Below, one piece after another: positions 54,384-62,445 of a DNA stretch of 64,000 nucleotides. Below the pieces are notes generated by a model. It did no database searches. It was not told where the DNA came from and saw only the letters and a list, made by a program, of their open reading frames with translations. The stretch is taken from contig NZ_CAMZOF010000001.1 in assembly GCF_947331435.1 (NCBI RefSeq), positions 1,550,001 to 1,614,000 of the forward strand, in the 5' to 3' direction. The DNA comes from Pelagibius sp. Alg239-R121 (GTDB taxonomy: Bacteria > Pseudomonadota > Alphaproteobacteria > Kiloniellales > Kiloniellaceae). The stretch's first letter is position 1. Each line of letters opens with the position of its first letter. Position numbers and translations under genes: made by a program.

Positions 54384-55805
54384 ATGCGGGTAAACGATAT
54401 TGATAGAATGGCGGAAGGCACGCTGGTCGAGCAGGTGATGGCTGCGGTTCGCAAGCAGATTGCGAGCCGCCAGGCAGCGCCGGGTGTCAAGTTGCCGTCG
54501 ATCCGTGGTCTGGCTCAGAGGATGCAGGTATCGAAATCCACGGTCGTGGAGGCCTATGACCGTCTGGCGGCCGAGGGTGTCATTCAATCGCGGCGTGGTT
54601 CGGGCTTTTTCGTTGCGGGACATCTGCCGCCTTTTTCTCTTTCCGATACCGGACCCCGCCTCGACCCCGCGGTTGATCCGATTTGGATGACCCGGCAGTC
54701 GCTTGATGCAAAGGGCAGCCTCTTGAAGCCGGGTTGCGGCTGGTTGCCCGCTTCCTGGATGCCGGAGACGGATATTCGCCGCGCTTTGCGATCGTTGGCG
54801 CGCGACGCTCAAGCCGGCTTGACGGACTACAGCACACCTCACGGTTTGCCCGCGTTAAGACAGCTCTTGTCCCGGCGCCTGGCCGATCGTGGGATCGAGG
54901 CGGCGCCTCATCAGATCATGCTGACGGAATCCGGGACCCAGGCCATCGACCTCCTATGCCGGTTTTTGGTCGAGCCCGGTGATACTGTTCTGCTTGACGA
55001 TCCCTGCTATTTTAACTTCCACGCGATGTTGCGCGCTCATCGTGTCAAGGTTGTCAGCGTGCCATACAGGCACAATGGTCCGGATCTGGCGCTGTTTGAG
55101 CAGGCACTAGTCGAACACGCGCCCCGTCTCTACATCACCAATTCGGCGCTTCACAACCCCACGGGCGCGACCCTGTCGCCTGTCGTCGCGCACCGGGTGT
55201 TGAAACTTGCGGAGCAGCAGGATCTGCTCATCGTCGAGGACGACATTTTTGCGGATTTCGAGCAGGAGCCGGCGCCACGTCTGGCGGCCTTCGATGGTCT
55301 GGACCGTGTCATACATATCGGCAGCTTTTCCAAAACCCTGTCGGCATCCGTTCGCTGCGGCTTTATTGCGGCCCGGCAGGATTGGGTTGAACAGGTGGTG
55401 GACCTCAAGCTCGCAACCTCCTTTGGCGGCGGTGCCTTCTCTGCGGAACTGGTGCTGACCTTGCTGAAAGACGGCGCATACCGCAGACACATCAGCGGCT
55501 TACGCTCACGCCTTGCCGACTCGATGGGCAAGGTTAGCACCAAACTGAAAGCCATCGGTCTGACACCTTGGATCGAACCGAACGCCGGCATGTTTCTCTG
55601 GTGCCAGCTCCCCGAGGGTTTGGATGCCGCCGATGTCGCGCGTTCAGCCATTGAAGATGATCTCGTTCTCGCCCCCGGCAATGCCTTTAGTCTCACACAG
55701 GCGGCCAGCGGCTTCCTGCGCTTCAATGTTGCTCAAACCCTGGACCCGGCCATCATCCCTCTGCTGGAGCGCGCCATGCAACGATCCGCGAAATCTTCGG
55801 CGTGA
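54384..55805 (+). CDS. MocR-type (GntR-aminotransferase fusion) regulator
   Basis: 473 residues. The GntR winged HTH is at about 12-75 (LVEQVMAAVRKQIASRQAAPGVKLPSIRGLAQRMQVSKSTVVEAYDRLAAEGVIQSRRGSGFFV) and the fold-type I aminotransferase-like domain follows, with the PLP Lys in IHIGSFSKTLSASVRCGFI and the Asp-x-Tyr-like site in IVEDDIFADFE. It binds PLP and often an amino acid or amine as effector. Divergent from the EamA exporter, 103 bp apart. Confidence 0.93.
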   Translation: MRVNDIDRMAEGTLVEQVMAAVRKQIASRQAAPGVKLPSIRGLAQRMQVSKSTVVEAYDRLAAEGVIQSRRGSGFFVAGHLPPFSLSDTGPRLDPAVDPIWMTRQSLDAKGSLLKPGCGWLPASWMPETDIRRALRSLARDAQAGLTDYSTPHGLPALRQLLSRRLADRGIEAAPHQIMLTESGTQAIDLLCRFLVEPGDTVLLDDPCYFNFHAMLRAHRVKVVSVPYRHNGPDLALFEQALVEHAPRLYITNSALHNPTGATLSPVVAHRVLKLAEQQDLLIVEDDIFADFEQEPAPRLAAFDGLDRVIHIGSFSKTLSASVRCGFIAARQDWVEQVVDLKLATSFGGGAFSAELVLTLLKDGAYRRHISGLRSRLADSMGKVSTKLKAIGLTPWIEPNAGMFLWCQLPEGLDAADVARSAIEDDLVLAPGNAFSLTQAASGFLRFNVAQTLDPAIIPLLERAMQRSAKSSA

Positions 55806-55908
55806 AGGGTGTGTGTTTTAATGCCTGGAGGGTCTATTCGCAAAGCACGGCAAGCCGGTGCATTGAGCGCAGACTTGGCGCTGTTGCATACTCGGTAGCA
55901 GGCGACCG

Positions 55909-57189
55909 TCAGAGTTTGTCCCGGAGCGCGTAGTACATCATGCCCAGCACCAGTCCGGGCCAGCGCAGCAAGGTTCCGCCGGGAAACCTGCGTGTCGGGA
56001 TGCGTTCAAAGACGTCGAAACGTTCGGCGGTGCCCGCGACCGCTTCAGCGATCACCTTGCCGGCCAGCGATGCCATGGCGACGCCATGACCCGAGAAACC
56101 TTGCGCGTAGTATACGTTCGGCGACAGGCGCCCGAAGTCAGGCATGCGGTTGAGCGTGATTGCCAGGGTGCCGCCCCAGGCGTAATCGATGCGGGCCGTC
56201 TCCAGCTGCGGGTAGACGCGCAGCATGTACTTGCGGACGAAGCCGGCGATGTCCTTCGGGAAATGCCGGCTGTAGTTCTCGCCGCCGCCGAACAGCAATC
56301 GACCGTCCGCACTCAGGCGGTAGTAATCGATGACGAACTTGGTGTCGGCCACGGCCACGTCGTCACGGATGATCTCACGGGCGCGGACTTCCCCTAAGGG
56401 TTCGGTTGCGAGAATGAAGTTGTTGATCGGCATGATCTTGCCGGCCATGCGGGGTTCGAGCTTGTCCAGATAACCGTTGCAGGCCAGGACCACGTGGTTC
56501 GCATTCACACTGTACCCGTTGCACTCGATCCGGCATTTGCTGCCATCCTGAAAAGCGGTGACGCGCGCGCCTTCAAAGAGGCGTGCCCCAGCCTCATCAG
56601 CCGCCTGGGCGAGCCCGAGCGCGTAGTTCAGGGGATGAAGGTGCGCTGAGTCGCTGTCCAGAATGCCGCCGTGATAGCGGGTCGTGCCGAGCATCTCTCG
56701 GATCTCAGCCTTAGGAACCGCTCTCAGGTGAGGGTAGTTGTAGTCGTGCGCGAGTTTGTCGACGTAGGACGGAAATTCGCTGGCGTCGCCTGGTTTACAG
56801 GCCGCATGCAGGATGCCCGGTTTGAGGTCGCAGTCGATGCTGTGTTTTGCAATCCGCGACTTGACGACCGCTTTCGATTCTTCCGCAAGATCCCAGAGCC
56901 GCTGAGCGTCCGCCTTTCCGACCATCTCCTCGACAACATCCTGCTCCTGCCGCTGACCGCTGCCGACCTGGCCCCCATTGCGGCCCGAGGCACCCCAGCC
57001 GATTCTGTTGGCTTCCAGCAGCATGACGTCATAGCCCCGCTCCGCCAAATGAAGCGCGCTCGAAAGTCCGCTGTAGCCGCCGCCGATCACACAGACGTCG
57101 CAGGAGGCGTCCTCCCGCAGCGCCGGGTAGTCGCTTTGCCGCTTGGCGGTTGCGGCGTAGTAGGAGTTTGTATGGGCTTCGCCAGTCAT
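55909..57189 (-). CDS. FAD-dependent amine oxidoreductase, PuuB-like
   Basis: 426 residues from the ATG at 57189-57187. The dinucleotide-binding fingerprint VCVIGGGYSGLSSALHLAERGYDVMLLEAN lies at about residues 32-62, preceded by the family start NSYYAATAKR. GASGRNGGQVGSG and LDSDSAHLHPLNYALGLA are DAO-family blocks close to gamma-glutamylputrescine oxidase. The C-terminal end (AQGFSGHGVAMASLAGKVIAEAVAGTAERFDVFERIP) also fits. It would oxidise a gamma-glutamyl-polyamine or similar amine; no other puu gene is in the window. Confidence 0.9.
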   Translation of the reverse strand: MTGEAHTNSYYAATAKRQSDYPALREDASCDVCVIGGGYSGLSSALHLAERGYDVMLLEANRIGWGASGRNGGQVGSGQRQEQDVVEEMVGKADAQRLWDLAEESKAVVKSRIAKHSIDCDLKPGILHAACKPGDASEFPSYVDKLAHDYNYPHLRAVPKAEIREMLGTTRYHGGILDSDSAHLHPLNYALGLAQAADEAGARLFEGARVTAFQDGSKCRIECNGYSVNANHVVLACNGYLDKLEPRMAGKIMPINNFILATEPLGEVRAREIIRDDVAVADTKFVIDYYRLSADGRLLFGGGENYSRHFPKDIAGFVRKYMLRVYPQLETARIDYAWGGTLAITLNRMPDFGRLSPNVYYAQGFSGHGVAMASLAGKVIAEAVAGTAERFDVFERIPTRRFPGGTLLRWPGLVLGMMYYALRDKL

Positions 57190-57292
57190 CAGGCCTTGGC
57201 AACAACGTTTGTTCACTACCACCAAATAGAAGACTGCGGCGGCAGCGTAAAGCCTGACGTTCGGTCCGGCCGGCCGGCGAAGTGGCGCAATG

Positions 57293-57768
57293 CTATGGGG
57301 TGTTCCGTGTCATGTCTCCGAATATGCCTGAATTCTGGTGATCAGGCAGGTCCGTGAGGACGTCATCGACCGCGGCACAGGTGTCGAAGGCCGAAAGATC
57401 AATGAAGACAAATGTGGGACCGGAACGTTCCGTGAGGGTTAGAACGCTGCCAGTCGCGATGGAGTCACTGCCCGGCGGTGCGCCGGATGGCACGCCCTCG
57501 CGGGCCGGAAGAACATCGAACAGCAGGTCATTTGCCGGGGCATCCAATCCGCTTTCGCGAATTCGCAGATCAATGCCGGTAAACTGTCGGGAAATATCGA
57601 CGGTGAAGGTCTGTGAGCGCGATAAACGCGTGTTGATTTTGACAGCGCTGTCGGCGCCGCCGGCCAAAGCGCCGAAAGACCAATCGAGATTGGGGGCGCT
57701 GCGCCTGTCGTTGCGAGGGCGAGCGCTCCTGCGGCGCAAATTGCCGCAATGAAGTTTCTGAAATGCAC
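57293..57768 (-). pseudogene. Exported protein gene broken by a frameshift in a homopolymer
   Basis: A GTG at 57768-57766 begins a signal-like sequence (HFRNFIAAICAAGALALATTGAA) that runs into a run of five C on the coding strand (57692-57696). Past this run the frame fails, but the neighbouring frame continues as NLDWSFGALAGGADSAVKI... for about 130 residues to a stop at 57293. One extra C would join them into one protein of about 158 residues. It follows the PEP-CTERM gene in the same direction. A sequencing error or a phase-variable tract would look the same. No family recognised. Confidence 0.6.
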
Positions 57769-57799
57769 GTTGGGTGATTCCGTTTGGTGTTGTGGAATT

Positions 57800-58414
57800 T
57801 CACGCGGGCCGATTTGCGGCCCGTCGAAGAAACCGTGAAAGATCCGATCGCCGGCGTGCCAGTGCGAACGCAAGGAGAGGCACAGCGAACAGCATGAGGG
57901 TTCCCGGTTCCGAAACCTGCGCGACCGCTTCGCCGATCACAGACCCGCTGGCGAACTGATTGGCAATGCCCGACAGCAGGATCGTGCAGTCCGCGTTAAA
58001 GCACCCCGCGGCACCGGAGGAAAAGTCATTCAGCTGCAACCCGACCACGCCACCGGCATTTGTCAGCAGGTCCAGAAAGACCAGCCGCAATGTGGGTGAA
58101 TCACTGAAATCCGGTCCGTCTGCGGAATTCAGAAAATTGGCGCCGGCCGCACTGCCGCCGCCTAAAATATCAAAACCGGCGTCCAGAGAGCCACCGCCCG
58201 CGGTGGTCACCGATATGTTGCTGTAGCTCGCGGTGTCGGCGTCGAACAGGAAGGATCCGGTGGCCGTGCCGCCGCCGTTGAAGGTGACGTTGTCGAGGGT
58301 CCATAAAAGCGGAACGGCCGAAGCAGGTGCGGGAGCCAGCGACAACCAGAGGGCAGATACCGCTGCAATTCTGGAGATCCAGGTGATGATGTCTGATCGG
58401 ATAAGAGGCTTCAT
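57800..58414 (-). CDS. PEP-CTERM-type exported protein
   Basis: 204 residues. A Sec signal (cleavage after ASA about residue 33) leads to a Gly/Ser-rich beta domain (WTLDNVTFNGGGTATGSFLFDADTASYSN, LRLVFLDLLTNAGG) and a C-terminal sorting signal: VSEPGTLMLFAVPLLAFALARRR, that is the P-E-P-like SEPGT box, a membrane helix and a basic cluster, followed by an unusual 14-residue tail. Such proteins are processed by an exosortase and end on the surface or in the matrix. No exosortase gene is in the window. Confidence 0.87.
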   Translation of the reverse strand: MKPLIRSDIITWISRIAAVSALWLSLAPAPASAVPLLWTLDNVTFNGGGTATGSFLFDADTASYSNISVTTAGGGSLDAGFDILGGGSAAGANFLNSADGPDFSDSPTLRLVFLDLLTNAGGVVGLQLNDFSSGAAGCFNADCTILLSGIANQFASGSVIGEAVAQVSEPGTLMLFAVPLLAFALARRRSDLSRFLRRAANRPA

Positions 58415-58524
58415 AATAAATTCCCAGATAAAAATTATGTAAATTGCGTGAACGCGAAAGTCTCACTCGAAAAGCTTGATGGACAGACCCGGTTTCGCGG
58501 GTCCGTCTATCGATCAGGAGGCCG

Positions 58525-58941
58525 CTAACGTACGTAGGCAGTGCTGGTCATGAGATCCGCGAGCTCGGTGTAGGCTTTCTCCCAGGCAGCTTTAGCCTCC
58601 GGGGTAAAATCTTCGCCCAGCATGTCGGAAAAGGCCTCAAGCAATGCCGTGCCTGCCAAGGGGTAATGCTCCCGCTTGACGCCGTAAGCGACATGGCGCA
58701 AGGCCAGGCCTTCCAACATCGGCGCCAGCGTATGGGTGTTATGGAGTTCCGAAACAATGACGGCGAGCTTGCTCATCAGCATTGCGCCTTGTCGCTCCAG
58801 ATCGGTCGTAAAGAGGATGCGTGTCTCCGGCGCCCGGGAGAAGAGGATTCCGTAGAAGCGGTCGGCAGCTTGTTCGCTCACGCGCGAGATGCGGCGGAAA
58901 CTGCTTCTGATCAATTCGACCTCATCCGCTGTCAGCGCCAA
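58525..58941 (-). CDS. Single-domain globin
   Basis: 138 residues from a TTG at 58941-58939, chosen because GGGAG lies 8 bases upstream and the product then begins ALTADEVELIRSSFRRI; a TTG at 58974 would add 11 residues. The fold is that of the globin part of flavohemoglobins: F-CD1 region ILFTTDLERQGAM, proximal His in LALRHVAYGVKREHYPLAG. No FAD/NAD domain follows. It binds heme and may handle O2 or NO. A 13-bp hairpin lies just upstream. Confidence 0.88.
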   Translation of the reverse strand: MALTADEVELIRSSFRRISRVSEQAADRFYGILFSRAPETRILFTTDLERQGAMLMSKLAVIVSELHNTHTLAPMLEGLALRHVAYGVKREHYPLAGTALLEAFSDMLGEDFTPEAKAAWEKAYTELADLMTSTAYVR

Positions 58942-58982
58942 CTTCGAATCTCCCGAGTTCGCGTTAAAATCCAACGCACGGG

Positions 58983-59010
58983 ACCACCCAAAGGCGTGCC
59001 TTTGGGTGGT
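58983..59010. repeat. Strong hairpin upstream of the globin gene
   Basis: ACCACCCAAAGGC (58983-58995) and GCCTTTGGGTGGT (58998-59010) are exact complements around two bases. It begins 9 bases upstream of the longest possible start and could act in the leader, or as a terminator of something read from the right. Confidence 0.7.
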
Positions 59011-59168
59011 TGCCCGGCGATCGAAGTCATAATAAGCATTTGTTCAATATGTATTTTTTTATATTCAAGCGAAGCGCCACAGATAAATTTCTGCGTAGAC
59101 GCGTTGCCCGTAAGCGTTGTGGTACACTTAAATTCGCTGGACTTGAACCCGAGAAACGGCACAAGGAA

Positions 59169-59184
59169 CATGCAATTTTGCATG
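59169..59184. promoter_or_regulatory. Short palindrome before the LysR gene
   Basis: CATGCAA (59169-59175) and TTGCATG (59178-59184) around two bases, 23 bp upstream of the LysR start at 59207. A likely operator of the regulator itself. Confidence 0.45.
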
Positions 59185-59206
59185 AAGAAGGGGCGGGAGC
59201 CTGCAA

Positions 59207-60061
59207 ATGGACTGGGACAATTTGAAGGTGGCACTCGCTATCAGCCGCTTGGGCTCCCTGACTCAGGCTGCCTACGCGCTCGGTATCGACCAGTCGACAG
59301 CAGGGCGAAGACTGTCGGCGCTTGAGGCCGATCTTGGTGCAATCCTGTTCGTTCGGTCAAAGACCGGCTTCGCCCTGACCGACGCTGGTCAGGCGGCGAT
59401 CAAAGAGGCGGTCGAGGTCGAACGCAGGGTCGACCAGCTTGTGGATGCGGTGACGAATTCGGATGAAGGCCCCAGCGGCGTGGTCCGGCTTTTAGGCAAT
59501 GGCTGGATGCTTGACCGGCTTGCGCGGACCGTCATGGCGCCCTTTATGGTCAGCCACCCGAAGCTGGATTTGCGCATTATCACCCATGTGCCGCGCAGCC
59601 GTGTTCGGGGCGAGGCATCGCTGTCGCTCTGGTTCGAGGTCGAGCCCCGGGACGGCGAGTTCGCGATCAAACTCGGCGATGTGCCTTACGCGCTCTATTA
59701 CGCCCGCGAGTCAAACCTCGAAAAACTTGGATGGGTGTCGTTTTACGACGAAGACGCCCTCCGGCCTGCGATCACCCGATCCTACCGTCGCCTTAAAAGG
59801 CGTCACGAATCCCTACGCCTGACCGCGACCGACGCCGGCATTATGCTTGCCGCTGTGAGAGAGGGGGTGGGGAAGGGCCTGCTGCCCATGTGTCTTGCAG
59901 AGGAGGATGAACGGCTTGTGCGTGTCAATGACGGCGACCCGGAACTGATCCGGGGCCTTCACCTTCACGCCCATCCCGACACGGTGCAGGCTCTGCGGGT
60001 ACAGGCTACGATCCAATGGCTCCGCGAAACCTTCAGCGAAGTTTTTCTGCCACCCGGTTGA
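59207..60061 (+). CDS. LysR-type transcriptional regulator
   Basis: 284 residues, slightly short. The HTH (DWDNLKVALAISRLGSLTQAAYALGIDQSTAGRRLSALEADLGAILFVRSKTGFALTDAG-type pattern, residues 1-60) is complete; the effector part is shorter and less conserved than usual. It belongs to the small DWDNL subgroup. No neighbour is a clear target; the globin gene lies divergent 233 bp away. Confidence 0.87.
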   Translation: MDWDNLKVALAISRLGSLTQAAYALGIDQSTAGRRLSALEADLGAILFVRSKTGFALTDAGQAAIKEAVEVERRVDQLVDAVTNSDEGPSGVVRLLGNGWMLDRLARTVMAPFMVSHPKLDLRIITHVPRSRVRGEASLSLWFEVEPRDGEFAIKLGDVPYALYYARESNLEKLGWVSFYDEDALRPAITRSYRRLKRRHESLRLTATDAGIMLAAVREGVGKGLLPMCLAEEDERLVRVNDGDPELIRGLHLHAHPDTVQALRVQATIQWLRETFSEVFLPPG

Positions 60062-60507
60062 TCGTGAAATGACCAGACCCCGGCGCCTGCAGTTGGCTTG
60101 AGTCTTGATAATCTACGACGGTCCCGCCGACAAAATGAACAATGCCTTTGATAGAATATTAGTATCCTGAGGTTTCCAGTTCGGGACGAAATGGAGTGTC
60201 GGTCAGTGACTTTTCTGCATAGCAAAACCCAGACCTACGTATAAGACATAATGACTGACTCGGGTAGTCTGCAGTCCTAGAGTCATCTGATCAGATTGCC
60301 TGTGTTAAGAAGGGTGTTCTGACACCCATCAGCTATGGATTTGATCACGCCTCAAAGGCGGGCGCCCGCTGGGGATCTGCGAAAAGCACAAATCAACCCT
60401 TTTGATCATACAGTTAGAGGGCGGTTGGAAAAACGCCGGCAGGGCTTCCACCTCTGTGATCTGTCGGGGGCTTTGCAGGCATTTGCCTATGCGATAGAAC
60501 TTTGTGA
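60062..60507. other. Intergenic stretch without a supported gene
   Basis: AT-richer than the surroundings, with no convincing coding region on either strand; the open frame around 60335-60574 shows no protein-like pattern and no ribosome site. It precedes the lower-GC gene at 60508 and may be part of a transferred segment. Confidence 0.5.
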
Positions 60508-61500
60508 ATGTCGTGGTTCTCAGCTCTTACCGGTATTGAATCTGAAACACCTCAGTCAGTCGGTGAGTTGCTGACGGTTGAGGGCTCCTGCTTGATTTCT
60601 GCGGCAAACTCCAGGCGATTTGAAATTGGCACTTTGACAACGCCTTCGCTGTCAGAATTACGAAAGACCGATCTACCTTGTGACGGTCGAATTTCGGTAC
60701 AAGAGATCGTTGCCGACGTCCAAAATCTGCATGTGCTGCCGGAGAATTCTGGAGCGGCATTCCAAGTCGCCTCTCAATTCAACCTGCTCGAAATGGCTGG
60801 CCCATCGTTAATTCCTGAACTTGGCGTGGGCCGATACGAGAACGATTGGACCCAGGGGCCTGCTTGCGCAATCGCATGCGGAGCCGGGACAATCTATCGC
60901 AACTATTTTGCGCCGATTCGTGATGGAATGGGCCAATCCATTGACAGGCAGATTGATTGTTTGGAGGACATCGGTAAGGCGCTGAACAATCACAAAAACG
61001 CCTATTGGGAGATGAAAAACGGGTATGCACTTCCTACGCCAAGAGGATTGTTGGCGTTGGAGCGAACTCTAACAACGATGCCTCAAAACGAGAGAGACAG
61101 GTTGAGAAGTTTGCTTCGGATTGGATTGCATGCGGATACCGAAGTCACGCTTCGCAATAGCGGTCACAGGGTCACACAAATTTACTGCAGCGCAATGCCT
61201 GTCGCTTACGGAGTGGGACCTGCTGAAAGCTGGCAAGAAATCGCGACACTTGTTTTGGAGGCCGCATATGAAGCAACTTTGCTTGCTGCGGTCGAAAACG
61301 CATCGAGAACGGGAAACAACAGAGTGTTTTTGACGATGCTTGGCGGCGGAGCGTTTGGCAATCGGGACCAGTGGATCATCGAAGCCGTTACGCGAGCAAT
61401 AGGTCTGGTTAACCAGAGCAATCTGGAAATCTATTTGGTCAGCTATGGTACGCCAAGCGCGGTCGCAAATAGCATAGTCACGCAATGTCTTGACGATTAA
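60508..61500 (+). CDS. Unknown protein, possible macro-domain-like fold
   Basis: 330 residues, no signal or membrane segment. I cannot name the family. Blocks that look conserved are FQVASQFNLLEMAG (about 92-105), TQGPACAIACGAGTIYRNYF (about 120-139), and NRVFLTMLGGGAFGNRDQWIIEAVTRAI (about 275-302) followed by LEIYLVSYG. The last resembles the ligand loop of macro/Appr-1-p domains (strand, L-G-G-G-x-F-G, helix, strand), so binding of an ADP-ribose-like ligand is a guess. Base composition is lower in GC than its neighbours, and the 446-bp gap before it is also AT-rich, which points to transfer. Confidence 0.6.
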   Translation: MSWFSALTGIESETPQSVGELLTVEGSCLISAANSRRFEIGTLTTPSLSELRKTDLPCDGRISVQEIVADVQNLHVLPENSGAAFQVASQFNLLEMAGPSLIPELGVGRYENDWTQGPACAIACGAGTIYRNYFAPIRDGMGQSIDRQIDCLEDIGKALNNHKNAYWEMKNGYALPTPRGLLALERTLTTMPQNERDRLRSLLRIGLHADTEVTLRNSGHRVTQIYCSAMPVAYGVGPAESWQEIATLVLEAAYEATLLAAVENASRTGNNRVFLTMLGGGAFGNRDQWIIEAVTRAIGLVNQSNLEIYLVSYGTPSAVANSIVTQCLDD

Positions 61501-61580
61501 ACCTAGTCATAATTGAGATCGAACCAGCCATTGCTTTCTGGCAGATAACTGGTTCCTGGCCTCCGGAGTGCGATCTCAAT

Positions 61581-62441
61581 CTAGGGACGGAAATTGCCGG
61601 CGCGGTTTTCCGCCTCTGCGATCTCTTGAGGACTTAATAAGCCCCGCAGCTCAAGACTGAGTTCAGCGGCTTCTTCGTCACCCTGCGTCTGCGCTAGGCT
61701 GGCCCACTTCAGGGCTTCGATCAGATCCTGCGGGACTCCTTCTCCCGTCCGGTAGCGCGTGGCCAGGCGGCTCTGTGCTTTGGCATAGCCTTGTTCCGCG
61801 CTGCGGGCAAACCACTGTGCGGCCAGCACGGGATCAGCTTCGGCGCCGCGTCCATCCCGGTAAATCTTGCCAAGGCTGTATTGCGCGGATACCAGACCGC
61901 CTTCGGCCGCCTGCGAGATCAGGTGGAATGCCCGGTTTTCATCAGCGGCGACACCGAAGCCGGTCTCGTACATCTTGCCCAGGCTGTACTGAGAGCGCAC
62001 AAATCCGGCGGACGCTGCCTTTTCGAGCCAACCAACCGCCTCGCTCAAGTCAGCTGCCGCGCCGCGCTCGATCAGTGTCAGGGCGATATTGTGTTGCGCG
62101 GACCGATGCTCCTGCAGGGCCGCCCGGCGCCACCATTTAAGGGCGCTTTGAAGATTTCTTTCGACACCGAGACCGCGGTCGTGGAGGACTCCCAGATTGT
62201 ATTGTGCCCGGGCATCGCCTGCCTCCCCGGCTTCGGTCCAGACCTCGACGGCTGCGGAAAGATCCCCGGCCTTATAAGCTTGCCAACCGGATTCAAAATC
62301 GGCGTGTGCCGGTGCAGCCCGAGCTCCAACCGCAAGGGCGGTCAGAAAAAGGCCGATCACGCATAATTTTCTCGGGGCTTTGATTCTTGGGGCTTTGATT
62401 CTCGGGGCCTTGATTCTCGGGGCTTTGATGTTGTTCTCCAC
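61581..62441 (-). CDS. Sel1-repeat protein with repeat-built N-terminus
   Basis: 286 residues. Five or more Sel1-like repeats (A-x-A-x-x-x-L-G-x-x-Y/x-x-G pattern: ARAQYNLGVLHDRGLGVERN, VRSQYSLGKMYETGFGVAAD, VSAQYSLGKIYRDGRGAEAD, AKAQSRLATRYRTGEGVPQD) form a solenoid. The frame starts at a GTG at 62441 with I-K-A-P-R repeated four times before the hydrophobic signal VIGLFLTALAVGARAAPAHA; a GTG at residue 28 would give a normal signal peptide. Periplasmic, downstream of TonB and ExbD, so it may help this uptake system or the envelope. Confidence 0.85.
   Translation of the reverse strand: MENNIKAPRIKAPRIKAPRIKAPRKLCVIGLFLTALAVGARAAPAHADFESGWQAYKAGDLSAAVEVWTEAGEAGDARAQYNLGVLHDRGLGVERNLQSALKWWRRAALQEHRSAQHNIALTLIERGAAADLSEAVGWLEKAASAGFVRSQYSLGKMYETGFGVAADENRAFHLISQAAEGGLVSAQYSLGKIYRDGRGAEADPVLAAQWFARSAEQGYAKAQSRLATRYRTGEGVPQDLIEALKWASLAQTQGDEEAAELSLELRGLLSPQEIAEAENRAGNFRP
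62371..62430. repeat. Four tandem 15-bp repeats at the Sel1-protein N-terminus
   Basis: CTCGGGGCTTTGATT in four near-identical copies, read on the minus strand as I-K-A-P-R. One copy has CTTGGGG and one has GGCCTTG. Length changes would keep the frame. Confidence 0.85.
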
Positions 62442-62445
62442 GTTT

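Noticed and set aside
60335-60574. Forward open frame of 79 codons before the unknown gene
   Set aside because: No ribosome site and no protein-like pattern; overlaps the start of the better-supported frame at 60508.
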